In this document: positions 54,449 to 63,036 of the stretch, piece after piece
How the letters are laid out: the number at the start of each line of letters is the position of its first letter
Numbering within the stretch: the first letter of the stretch is position 1
NCBI RefSeq assembly: GCF_002836255.1
Contig: NZ_PJAU01000054.1
Coordinates: 62,001 to 126,000, forward strand
DNA: 64,000 bases
Reading direction: 5' to 3'
From: Colwellia sp. 75C3
GTDB lineage: Bacteria; Pseudomonadota; Gammaproteobacteria; Enterobacterales; Alteromonadaceae
Translations under genes and position numbers: made by a program
Notes under the pieces: generated by a model
Database searches by the model: none
The model's input: only the letters and a program-made list of their open reading frames with translations
What the model was told of the DNA's origin: nothing

Positions 54449-55663
54449 TTATATTTCTGCTAATGCTTGTACTAACATAGCTTCAATTTGCGTTGTTATT
54501 TTTCGGTTAATTCCAGCGTCAAAACCACTAATACGTGGCGTATGAATGTGCCCCGTTGGTATGGTAGAGCCAAGTCGATTACGTAAAACAATACTGCGGT
54601 ATGAAATTTCATTCGAAAGATAACCACCGCCGCCACCTTGTACTGATACTTTATCAGTAAGCTCAGATAAGCTATTAGCGGTAATATCCTTTGCTTCACC
54701 TGCCTCTAAAATAGTTACGCCACGATTATCGTTTACCTTGTAAGAGCCTTTAGCCTTCATCATCGCTTTATAAGGTAAACTAAACAGTACAAATTCATCC
54801 CCTATTAGTGACGCTGCAAGTAAACTAGGCACTAAAGGGTTAGTTTTATTAGCGCCCGTATAGACATTGACGTTATCTGGAGCCGTTGCACTACGTCTTA
54901 AGCCCGGAAAATGCTCTAAATCAAAATCACTACGACCCATCGATATTGTCGAAATTAGGTCAACGCTATTAAGGGCATAAAAAGGCGCAAGTAGATTTTC
55001 AATTTCGCCCTGATCAAAATCGGCATAACGCACTGGCACCATGACAGTATTAATTTCTGCCGTAATAGTTTTACCACCTTGCTTATATTCAATGACAGTT
55101 CCATCAAGTAAGAGAACAGCTAGACCTGAGGGATTAGATTGCTTTAAGTTTCGATCAAGTAGAAAAGGATCAAAACCCGTTAAAAACATGCGCTTCTCTG
55201 TCGATTTAACATAGCCCATATCACTGTAACCACGAGAACTTTTTTCAAAGACTTCAACTAAGCTTTCCAGCTCGATTGAAGTAAAGCGATTTTGAGTTGA
55301 TTTAATAAATGATTGAATAGCTAACCTAGTCCAATATAAAGGTCTATCATCTACGATATTTCCTAATTGGGCTTGCTGTTTACTGTATTGCCAAAGCTCA
55401 TCACCTAGTTCGTTCATAGCGCGCTGTGCAATGGAAAAGTCGCTAACCATTGACCAATCGCTCTTAAAATCAGACCAATCAAAATAACCTTTTAACATCG
55501 GCATTGCTTGTTGCGCTTTTTTTACTCGCTGCTCTTCAATAGTTAATTCAGTTTTATGACTGCTCACTGAATTACTGTCAACTGATGTTAATGCTGAAGC
55601 ACTTAAGCTAACGGTTAATAATGAGATTGAAAGTGCGGTTAAAATTGCTGTTGAAAGCCTCAT
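54449..55663 (-). CDS. Exported pyroglutamyl-peptidase (C15)-like protein with catalytic Cys replaced by Ser
   Basis: A 404-residue protein; I start at the ATG at 55663 with AGGAG five bases upstream, giving signal peptide MRLSTAILTALSISLLTVS. Residues ~165-400 show the pattern of pyroglutamyl peptidase I: FLTGFDPFLLD..NPSG (family TGFxPF...NPS), GRSDFDLEHFP..APDN with Glu250 at the catalytic Glu place, GGGGYLSNEISYRS and GHIHTPRI with His374 at the catalytic His place. The nucleophile Cys of the family (YVCN) is Ser350 here (YLSN). True C15 enzymes are about 215 residues and cytoplasmic; this one is exported and has a ~140-residue extra N-terminal domain. It heads an operon with two PepSY membrane proteins. 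Either a Ser-dependent variant or a non-catalytic binder is possible. Confidence 0.68.
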   Translation of the reverse strand: MRLSTAILTALSISLLTVSLSASALTSVDSNSVSSHKTELTIEEQRVKKAQQAMPMLKGYFDWSDFKSDWSMVSDFSIAQRAMNELGDELWQYSKQQAQLGNIVDDRPLYWTRLAIQSFIKSTQNRFTSIELESLVEVFEKSSRGYSDMGYVKSTEKRMFLTGFDPFLLDRNLKQSNPSGLAVLLLDGTVIEYKQGGKTITAEINTVMVPVRYADFDQGEIENLLAPFYALNSVDLISTISMGRSDFDLEHFPGLRRSATAPDNVNVYTGANKTNPLVPSLLAASLIGDEFVLFSLPYKAMMKAKGSYKVNDNRGVTILEAGEAKDITANSLSELTDKVSVQGGGGGYLSNEISYRSIVLRNRLGSTIPTGHIHTPRISGFDAGINRKITTQIEAMLVQALAEI

Positions 55664-56012
55664 AAGACTCCTATTTGTGATGATAAAGTCGTGGATGTAA
55701 AAGTATAAAGCATACATGCGATCAAAATGTAAATAACACGGGATTATCTACGAAAGAGTTTATCTATTATTAAATACAATTCAGCTTGAAACAGAAAGTA
55801 TAATTTTTTAGTTTTAATTACAATAACTAATCGACAAATATGTACACCTATGCCAGAAAATCACACAAAAAGAGGTGAAATGACATGTTAGTTACATTGT
55901 AATTACGCCGATAGCGAACTACCTTTTAATGGACTTTATACATATAAAATATAGTTTTCACTCTTATGTACTATGTAGGAGCGGTTACTATCAACCTAGA
56001 TAAGGATATTCT
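55664..56012. other. Divergent region C15-like operon / large lipoprotein gene
   Basis: About 350 bases, AT-rich. It must hold both promoters. A TATACATATAAAATATAG stretch near 55938 is a -10-like candidate for the lipoprotein gene; nothing else is clear. Confidence 0.4.
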
Positions 56013-59000
56013 GTGAACCTCAATAAACATGTAATAGCACTTGCACTTGCCTCGGCCCTTGGCGCCTGCTCAGATAGCTCTAATACAACAATACCTCCTG
56101 ATGAACTACCGCCTGTTGTAACTGAAACCACCGTTAATGGTAAAGCGATTAAAGGGGTATTAACTAATGCTGTAGTAAAGGTATACAAATTTGATGTTGA
56201 TGGAACCCCAATTCCCTTATCTGACACTGAATTAAAAGATGCAAATATTAGCACCGATGGTGATGGAATTTATACTTTTACCGTATTAGATTATGATGGC
56301 CCAATTAAAATAGAATTATCACCAAGTAAAGACCCTGAGAAGCCAACCACGATGAGTTGTGATGCTCCTGCTGGTTGTGGTGATGATATTAAGTTTGGTG
56401 AACCAATTGATTTAACAGCGCTTGATCCTAACTTCAAATTAGATGCTATTTCAATAGTCGATAGCAGTAGCAATGGTGAAGTTAAAGTTAATGTATCTGC
56501 ACTAACGCACTTAGCCGCTCAGTTAATTGAAGCAAGTGATACCATTAATGCTGAGTCTGTCACAGAAAATTCAGCAAAAATTGCCAGTACCTTTGGTATT
56601 GCAGGCGATATAACACTATTAGAGCCAACAGTAACAGATAATGCTAGCGCGGTTGCAGCTGAAGATAATGCTGAAGAATTAAGATATGGTTTAATCAATG
56701 CTGGCATCATGGCGGCACTCTTTTCAGGTGAAACCGATGGAACTGATGTTTTATCAAGTAAACTTGCTGCAGTCGCTGCTGATTTAGTTGCAAATGATGG
56801 TGCATTATTAGTTACTCAAGACGATGATGATGGTTTTGAATTAGCCTTAGCTGAAGTACTAGAGGGTGCAGGTGAAGCAGCTCAATTAGCCGCTGAGCTG
56901 ATTACTGCAGACGGTACTTTAACGAGTGAAATAAGCTTAGTAACCCTAACAACACAACTTGTTAATGAACAAGCTTATCAAGAAGCGAATGTTGGTGATG
57001 ACGGCCTTGCTATAGTCGTTGTTGATGTCGTTACTGAAGGTGATGCCGTAGCTAAAGCTAAGGCGATGGTCGAAGATGTACGCTTATTTACTCACTTGTT
57101 TGATGAGACCTCCACTGAAGGTGCAGGCATTAAAACCCAAGGTGATGAATACGTGGCCCTGCTCGACAATGCCGGTATCATGATGCAAACAGAAAGGGAT
57201 AACTTTGCATTACTCGCCCAAATAAGTACTGCCTTAGCTGATTTAAGTTTACAATATGATGCAGGAACTCTAAGCCCAGAAGCCGCAGCACTAGGGGTTC
57301 CTATTGCGAGCTACCTAACCACCACAGCGGGTGCTGTTGGCACTATCACTTTTGATGAACGCACAGCAACTGATGGTATTCTGTTTAAGGTTGAAGCCGT
57401 TTCAGGCACTGAAAAAGCCACACTAAATGCCTCTGCTGAATTTTCAGATGATAAGAAAAGTATCACCTTAACCATTGATGGTTTACTTGAATCTGCCGGC
57501 GCCAAATTTACCTTGAACGAAGGTAGTTTCGCTAAAGTTAACCTTGATACTGCAGCTTCTCGTGATGCATTAGAAAATGATACTTATGAAGGTGAGATTA
57601 TTTCTGGTGAATTAGAGTTAAGTTTATCATTAGCGCAAAAAGAAGTAGGTTTAGTTACTAATCCAATAACTTTTGAAGGTATGGTAAAAACAAAATTATT
57701 AATGGTAGGAGAGCGCACTCTTGATGAGCAAAGAAGTTGGGATGACAAAAATAATCAAGACATTATTAGTTATGGCCGTCCAGAGCTAGAAACCTTGGCA
57801 CTACCTGAGATGTTAACGCTCAGTGGTGCCTTCAACTCGCTTGAAGGTGATTCAATCAGCGCAACACTGACTGTTAATATTGATAACCTTGATGGCTACC
57901 AAGCACCGAAATTTAAATATATAGGTAAAGAAGTACCGGGTGTTTTTGCTGTTAATGTATCTGCAGATAAGCATACTATTGTTGTTTCCCCCTCAGATAT
58001 AGCAACCAATCCATATACTCTAACTCGTACTTTTACACCGGGTGACGGTGAATGGACTAATACATCAAGCAATATTCCAGCGGTTCCAGAAACGCATCCG
58101 TGGGGCGAATCATTCATTGAAACAGAGATGATACGTACACTAGGTGACGTTGTTACCTATTCTATTTCCGGTCTAATAGAAAAAACTGATAGTTTTTGGG
58201 CTTGGTCGACTAAATTCACTCCTGTTGATACTAATGCAGATGGCACAGATGATTCTGTTGAAGTAGCTGTTATTGGGCACTGGCAAAAAGGTTATGAATA
58301 CGACACAGCGGCTTTATTAGATGCTGATGGCCAGTTATTACAAGCCGATGGTACTGCACGTAATTTTGATGATGCATGGGTTATAGGCACTTTCAATAGT
58401 ATTGACGATTTTGTCGAATTTTCCGGCGAATCTTGGGTTATGCCATATAACCTTGATATGATTAATAATGCTGCTGATTTATATGCTCAAAAAATTGACA
58501 ATGATTGGGGTGGTGAAATCTCAACTCAAACTAGCTTAGGTAAAGTTTCTGTCTTTTTTAATGAAGAAGAATTAATGGCATTAAAGGACGGTTCGGTCAC
58601 CTCTTTAGATGGTTACATTACTCAAGCATTAATCAAAGATGTATTAACGGTTGAAGTGAGTGCTGATGCCAATACGGTAACTGCAACGATTGAAGATGCT
58701 TATACTGCCACCTACACTTTTACCGGTGAAGTCGGTAGTAACTTTAACTCTGATGAAGAAAAAATAGATGAAGATGGTACGTCCACTGAATCTATTTGGT
58801 CAAAAGTCACCGATATTGGATTAGATGTGCCACAAGTTATTGTTAGTAGAATGGCACAAGGGCCTTGGGGTAAAGTTAATTCTCAACTTAAACTTATGCC
58901 AATGGACTACCAAGTGGACGGTGAAGTCGGTTTTGGAGAAGCAGACATCATAATTGCTTACTATCTTGGCGGATTCAACACTGTTCACGGCTTTAATGAT

Positions 59001-59753
59001 GACGGCAACTTAGTGGATGCAGATGGCAACGTGGTCGGTTTTGATGAAAATAGCTGGGTTGTCACTGAATTTACTTCATACAATGATTTTGATTGGACCG
59101 CTGAATCATGGGCTACTGTGAATTGGAATCCTTTACCCTTTAACCCATTAACAGTCAGTAGTGCAATTGATGTTTATCAGGGCTTTATTAACAACGGAGC
59201 AAATCATTACGCTGCTAAACCCTATTATTGGGATGGTATAGGTCAAGTTGAAACTGATTTTGATAAAGATACCTTAGACTCATTATCAGCTGGAACCACC
59301 ATGTTTGATGGTTACAACATCGAAGCTGATTCTAACGACTTGTTAGAAGACGAAGATATTTTTCTTAATATTAATGCTGCATTAACATTAGAAGCTATCT
59401 TAGGTGACTACCAAGTGAAGTTACAACTTTCAGGCAATAGAACTGCCCTTGAAGATGGTGCTTTTGACCTTAGTATGAGCTACCGTTTACCCGGTGCTGA
59501 CACACAGCGTTCATTTACTGCGCATTACAATACCGAAGTGGAAGGTCGTTTAACGGCTAATAACGCTGATGGTGTAGTCTTAGTACTAAATGAACCAGAT
59601 GAAGATGATACATCTACTACACAAGTTATTGGTCGTATTCTTGTTGGTCCTACAGCAATAGAAGCTGCAATTATTGAAGATAGAGATGGTGCTATTTTTA
59701 TCGTTTACGCAGACATTGATAATGATGGTGTGCAAGAAGAAGAAAGTTTATAA
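56013..59753 (+). CDS. Large cell-surface lipoprotein with internal duplication, function unknown
   Basis: A 1246-residue protein starting at GTG with AAGGA six bases upstream. The signal ALASALGACSDSS has a lipobox Cys, so it is a lipoprotein, probably on the outer membrane. Residues ~40-120 look like a carboxypeptidase-regulatory/Ig-like beta domain (VNGKAIKGVLTNAVVKVYKF). Residues ~130-420 are Ala-rich and helical. The C-terminal half contains two related units of about 165 residues (about 732-893 and 958-1130), each with a D-rich turn, LxDADG, a W-V-(I/V)-(T/G)-(E/T)-F core, ESW and a later L(D/S)xGxxxxDGY. The protein is very acidic and may bind calcium. I recognise no named family. A predicted barrel protein follows after a terminator. 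Confidence 0.75.
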   Translation: MNLNKHVIALALASALGACSDSSNTTIPPDELPPVVTETTVNGKAIKGVLTNAVVKVYKFDVDGTPIPLSDTELKDANISTDGDGIYTFTVLDYDGPIKIELSPSKDPEKPTTMSCDAPAGCGDDIKFGEPIDLTALDPNFKLDAISIVDSSSNGEVKVNVSALTHLAAQLIEASDTINAESVTENSAKIASTFGIAGDITLLEPTVTDNASAVAAEDNAEELRYGLINAGIMAALFSGETDGTDVLSSKLAAVAADLVANDGALLVTQDDDDGFELALAEVLEGAGEAAQLAAELITADGTLTSEISLVTLTTQLVNEQAYQEANVGDDGLAIVVVDVVTEGDAVAKAKAMVEDVRLFTHLFDETSTEGAGIKTQGDEYVALLDNAGIMMQTERDNFALLAQISTALADLSLQYDAGTLSPEAAALGVPIASYLTTTAGAVGTITFDERTATDGILFKVEAVSGTEKATLNASAEFSDDKKSITLTIDGLLESAGAKFTLNEGSFAKVNLDTAASRDALENDTYEGEIISGELELSLSLAQKEVGLVTNPITFEGMVKTKLLMVGERTLDEQRSWDDKNNQDIISYGRPELETLALPEMLTLSGAFNSLEGDSISATLTVNIDNLDGYQAPKFKYIGKEVPGVFAVNVSADKHTIVVSPSDIATNPYTLTRTFTPGDGEWTNTSSNIPAVPETHPWGESFIETEMIRTLGDVVTYSISGLIEKTDSFWAWSTKFTPVDTNADGTDDSVEVAVIGHWQKGYEYDTAALLDADGQLLQADGTARNFDDAWVIGTFNSIDDFVEFSGESWVMPYNLDMINNAADLYAQKIDNDWGGEISTQTSLGKVSVFFNEEELMALKDGSVTSLDGYITQALIKDVLTVEVSADANTVTATIEDAYTATYTFTGEVGSNFNSDEEKIDEDGTSTESIWSKVTDIGLDVPQVIVSRMAQGPWGKVNSQLKLMPMDYQVDGEVGFGEADIIIAYYLGGFNTVHGFNDDGNLVDADGNVVGFDENSWVVTEFTSYNDFDWTAESWATVNWNPLPFNPLTVSSAIDVYQGFINNGANHYAAKPYYWDGIGQVETDFDKDTLDSLSAGTTMFDGYNIEADSNDLLEDEDIFLNINAALTLEAILGDYQVKLQLSGNRTALEDGAFDLSMSYRLPGADTQRSFTAHYNTEVEGRLTANNADGVVLVLNEPDEDDTSTTQVIGRILVGPTAIEAAIIEDRDGAIFIVYADIDNDGVQEEESL

Positions 59754-59801
59754 ATTTTACTTCGCTATTAACTACTAAACGATAGTCGTTTAGGTTAAAT
59801 T

Positions 59802-59836
59802 AAAATGCCAGTCATTGATGACTGGCATTTTTTATA
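59802..59836 (+). terminator. Terminator between large lipoprotein and barrel genes
   Basis: AAATGCCAGTCAT and ATGACTGGCATTT form a 13-bp stem with a 2-base central loop (effectively 4), followed by T-run. Confidence 0.88.
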
Positions 59837-59875
59837 AGCTAACAAAAGATCATTTTCTTCCAATAAGGAATCTTA

Positions 59876-61006
59876 GTGAAGATTAATTTACTTTGTGCTG
59901 TTACGTTAACTTTTTTATTTACCTTGATTTGGGCAAATAAAGGGCACGCTAACAATAAACAACTCAAAAACAATCATGTTTCAGCTTATGTACTGAGTGA
60001 ATCATTCAGTAATATTTTACCGATAAAACAACTTATTGAAGACGATTGGCTACAAGTCCCCGCAACAGATTCAAGCATTGGTTTTACCCAAAATGAAACA
60101 GGCATAAAAGCTTATTGGGGAAATTTAAATTTTAACGTTGCTCACCGAATTGATTACTTTGTATATACTAACCCCGATACCGCGCAAGCTTTTTATTTAG
60201 AACGAACTGATCAACCGCTCATCACACAAGATAATTATCAACTTGCGTTAAAGTTACATCACCAACGTAGTAATGGCTTTAGGGTTGGTTATCAATGGCA
60301 GCTCGACGATTTTTCTACTGAAATTAATATTGGCTACTGGGATGTTAGTGCCAGCAGGGAGTCTCAAATTACCGGTGAAATTTTTGGTGATGACAATAAT
60401 AACATTACTGGTACAGCGGAGCTTAGTGAGTATTACAATGATAAAAATTTTTTAAAACACACCAATAACAATAACTGGGAAACCGATGGTTATGGCATAA
60501 CTCTTGATTTAGCTATTAATTGGCAAGTAACTGATAAATTTGATATCAGTGTTGATATTAAAGATTTATATTCACAATTTAGCATGAAAAGTTTAGGTTT
60601 TAGCCAAGGGAAAGTCGATACCGATGGTACTTTTATCAATAGCCTTGGTGGTAAGTCATATTTACCCCTGTACCGTGGCGTTTTTGGTGCTAAAGATTTT
60701 GACTTTACCTTGCCTGAACAGGTTAACTTACTTGCACATTACCTAGATGAAAGCTTGAGTAGTGAACATTTTACTATGAGTTATCTTGCTCGTTATAAGC
60801 GACAAGGGGATGTTAACTTTTATTATGCTGGTGCAGAAATCGAATTTGAAACTAGCGTACTTACGTTAATGCTAGATTTAGAACACCTTTCCCCTGAAAT
60901 TCAATACAGTAACTCATGGTTTGCTATGAGGCTTGCTATTGACAATATTGATATAGAGAAAGCAATGCAATTTTCTTTGGGGCTATCAGGACATTACACT
61001 TTCTAA
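59876..61006 (+). CDS. Predicted outer-membrane beta-barrel protein, function unknown
   Basis: A 376-residue protein with a signal peptide (FLFTLIWANKGHA, cleavage near residue 25), many alternating amphipathic strands (YQLALKLHHQ, FRVGYQWQL, EINIGYWDVSA, WFAMRLAIDNI) and a terminal Phe (LGLSGHYTF), the usual end of outer-membrane barrels. No named family is recognised. The start is GTG with AAGGA six bases upstream. Its position behind the giant lipoprotein suggests a shared role, although a terminator separates them and it may be expressed apart. Confidence 0.68.
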   Translation: MKINLLCAVTLTFLFTLIWANKGHANNKQLKNNHVSAYVLSESFSNILPIKQLIEDDWLQVPATDSSIGFTQNETGIKAYWGNLNFNVAHRIDYFVYTNPDTAQAFYLERTDQPLITQDNYQLALKLHHQRSNGFRVGYQWQLDDFSTEINIGYWDVSASRESQITGEIFGDDNNNITGTAELSEYYNDKNFLKHTNNNNWETDGYGITLDLAINWQVTDKFDISVDIKDLYSQFSMKSLGFSQGKVDTDGTFINSLGGKSYLPLYRGVFGAKDFDFTLPEQVNLLAHYLDESLSSEHFTMSYLARYKRQGDVNFYYAGAEIEFETSVLTLMLDLEHLSPEIQYSNSWFAMRLAIDNIDIEKAMQFSLGLSGHYTF

Positions 61007-61038
61007 AAAAAAGGTGCTTATTATAAGCACCTTTTTTT
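61004..61038. terminator. Bidirectional terminator between barrel gene and ribB
   Basis: AAAAAAGGTGCTTA and TAAGCACCTTTTTT pair around TTA. The stop codon of the barrel gene lies at the base of the stem. It also fits the 3' end of ribB. Confidence 0.9.
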
Positions 61039-61060
61039 CATATGAATTTATTACAAAACA

Positions 61061-62170
61061 CTAGTCTGCAATATACTCAACCACTTCCAAGCCAAAGCCT
61101 GATAGTGAATGGTATTTAGTTTGCGAGCTTAATAAACGCATTTTACTTACGCCTAAGTTAGCGAGTATTTGTGAGCCAACACCCACATTACGAGAGCCAA
61201 TATGACGATTAATTTCGTTTACTGTTTCTCCTGCATCAATCTTGGCATATTTTTCTACCAAGTTAATTAATTCACTCGCTGACTCATGTTTGCCTAGCAA
61301 TACAAGTACGCCGCCTTCTTTAGCAATTTTTTCTAATGCACTAGCCATTGGCCAAGTTGCCACACTTTCACGCTGACTGAATAATAAATCTCTAAAGGTA
61401 TTTTCTAAATGAACACGTACTAACGTTGGTTGCTCAGCCTTAATTTCACCTTTAGTTAAGGCAAAGTGTGCTTGACCATCAATAGTGTCTTTAAACACGG
61501 TTAAATCAAAGTCACCAAAAGCCGTTGGCAGTTTACACTGAGAAATGCGTTCGATAGTTGTTTCGGTAGCATTTCTAAATTCAATTAAATCAGCAATAGT
61601 ACCCATTTTGATACCATGCTTTTCTGCAATAATTTCTAAATCAGGGCGACGCGCCATGGTGCCATCTTCATTTAAAATTTCAACAATAACAGCAGCTGAC
61701 TCAAAACCCGCCATGCGCGCTAAATCAACACCGGCTTCAGTATGACCGGCACGATTTAATACACCGCCATCTTTAGCGATTAATGGAAAGATATGACCTG
61801 GTTGTACAATACTAAGGTGTGTCGCTGTTTTATTTGCCGCGGCAAGTACAGTCGCTGCACGATCAGCCGCAGAGATACCGGTAGTTACACCCGTTGCGGC
61901 TTCAATTGATACAGTAAAATTAGTACTAAATTGTGCGTTATTTTTATCTACCATCAAGGGTAACTTTAATGTTTCACATTTTTCACGACTCATTGGCATA
62001 CAAATCAAACCACGACCGTGAGTAGCCATAAAGTTTATCGCTTCAGGCGTCACTTTTTCAGCGGCCATAATGAAGTCGCCTTCATTTTCTCTGTCTTCAT
62101 CATCCATTAAAATAACCATCTTACCTAAGGCGATGTCTGCGATGATTTCTTGTGGGGTATTTAAGTTCAT
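61061..62170 (-). CDS. ribB: 3,4-dihydroxy-2-butanone-4-phosphate synthase with degenerate GTP cyclohydrolase II domain (RibBX type)
   Basis: The N-terminal ~200 residues are a complete DHBP synthase ([43 protein letters not shown]), which turns ribulose 5-phosphate into the four-carbon precursor of riboflavin. The C-terminal ~165 residues have the fold pattern of GTP cyclohydrolase II (ending [11 protein letters not shown]), but the zinc-binding cysteines and the GRGIGL motif are absent, so that activity is almost surely lost. Such variants are known in many proteobacteria, which carry a separate ribA. It follows ribE with a 122-base gap in the ribD-ribE-ribB unit. ribH, often next, is not present downstream. 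Confidence 0.93.
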   Translation of the reverse strand: MNLNTPQEIIADIALGKMVILMDDEDRENEGDFIMAAEKVTPEAINFMATHGRGLICMPMSREKCETLKLPLMVDKNNAQFSTNFTVSIEAATGVTTGISAADRAATVLAAANKTATHLSIVQPGHIFPLIAKDGGVLNRAGHTEAGVDLARMAGFESAAVIVEILNEDGTMARRPDLEIIAEKHGIKMGTIADLIEFRNATETTIERISQCKLPTAFGDFDLTVFKDTIDGQAHFALTKGEIKAEQPTLVRVHLENTFRDLLFSQRESVATWPMASALEKIAKEGGVLVLLGKHESASELINLVEKYAKIDAGETVNEINRHIGSRNVGVGSQILANLGVSKMRLLSSQTKYHSLSGFGLEVVEYIAD

Positions 62171-62292
62171 TTCGGCCTCTTTAATGGCTAGCGATGTTGT
62201 TAGCCTAATTTAACTGTTCTTATTTAATATGTTTTAAAATGCATAATTACCATGCATTGATTACTGATTTATTTTTCGCGCTCATAATCCGG

Positions 62293-62979
62293 TTATTTCA
62301 TAAAACCGGCTTTTAATAACATGGCTTCGCTTACGTTAGACGTTCGAGCTTGGTCAGCTTCAGGGCTTTTAGTAAGTAGGCGCTCTAAGTAACGCGCAAT
62401 TAAATCTACTTCCATGTTTACCTTGCTACCTACTTGGTACTGAGCAAAGATAGTTTCTTTTACCGTGTGTGGCACGATTGTTAATCTAAACTTGCCGCTT
62501 GAGCCATTTTCAGCCAATGCATTTACCGTTAAGCTGGTACCATCAATAGTTACTGAACCTTTTTCGGCAATATAATGCGCTAAATCACTTGGCATACTTA
62601 ACCAGTATTCAATACTATTACCATTGTTATTGATAGCTAATATTTCACTAACACCATCTACATGTCCTGAAACCATATGGCCTCCAAAACGTGTACTAGC
62701 TAACATAGCCTTTTCTAAGTTTACTTTACTACCAACCTGATAACTTGCAAAACCAGTACGTTGTAGAGTTTCCTTAGAAACATCTGCGCTATAACTGCCA
62801 TTACTTTTAGCGTTATTAAAATCAACGACTGTAAGACAAATACCGTTAGTTGCGATGGAGTCACCCAGCTTAACATCACTCATGTCCAAGCTATTAGTAT
62901 CAATAACTAAACGAGCACCTTGGGCATTAACATTGATGGCTTTTATAGTACCAACCGCTTCGATAATTCCTGTAAACAT
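62293..62979 (-). CDS. ribE: Riboflavin synthase alpha chain
   Basis: Makes riboflavin from two lumazine molecules by dismutation; works as a trimer with lumazine synthase. The 228-residue protein shows two repeated lumazine-binding barrels, starting MFTGIIEAVGTI and, in the second half, SLTVNALAENG. The motif GFASYQVGSKVNLEKAM is echoed by IFAQYQVGSKVNMEVDL, showing the internal duplication. Slightly longer than average at the C-terminus. The ribD stop lies 57 bases upstream on the same strand. Confidence 0.95.
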   Translation of the reverse strand: MFTGIIEAVGTIKAINVNAQGARLVIDTNSLDMSDVKLGDSIATNGICLTVVDFNNAKSNGSYSADVSKETLQRTGFASYQVGSKVNLEKAMLASTRFGGHMVSGHVDGVSEILAINNNGNSIEYWLSMPSDLAHYIAEKGSVTIDGTSLTVNALAENGSSGKFRLTIVPHTVKETIFAQYQVGSKVNMEVDLIARYLERLLTKSPEADQARTSNVSEAMLLKAGFMK

Positions 62980-63036
62980 AGCGCTCTCTATTTAATTTTT
63001 TGTGTATGTATTTTTGTGTGTTTATTTATTAAGTAC

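Noticed and set aside
62171..62292. FMN riboswitch between ribE and ribB
   Set aside because: None of the conserved RFN-element blocks can be found in the 122 bases; only an ordinary ribosome binding site is present.
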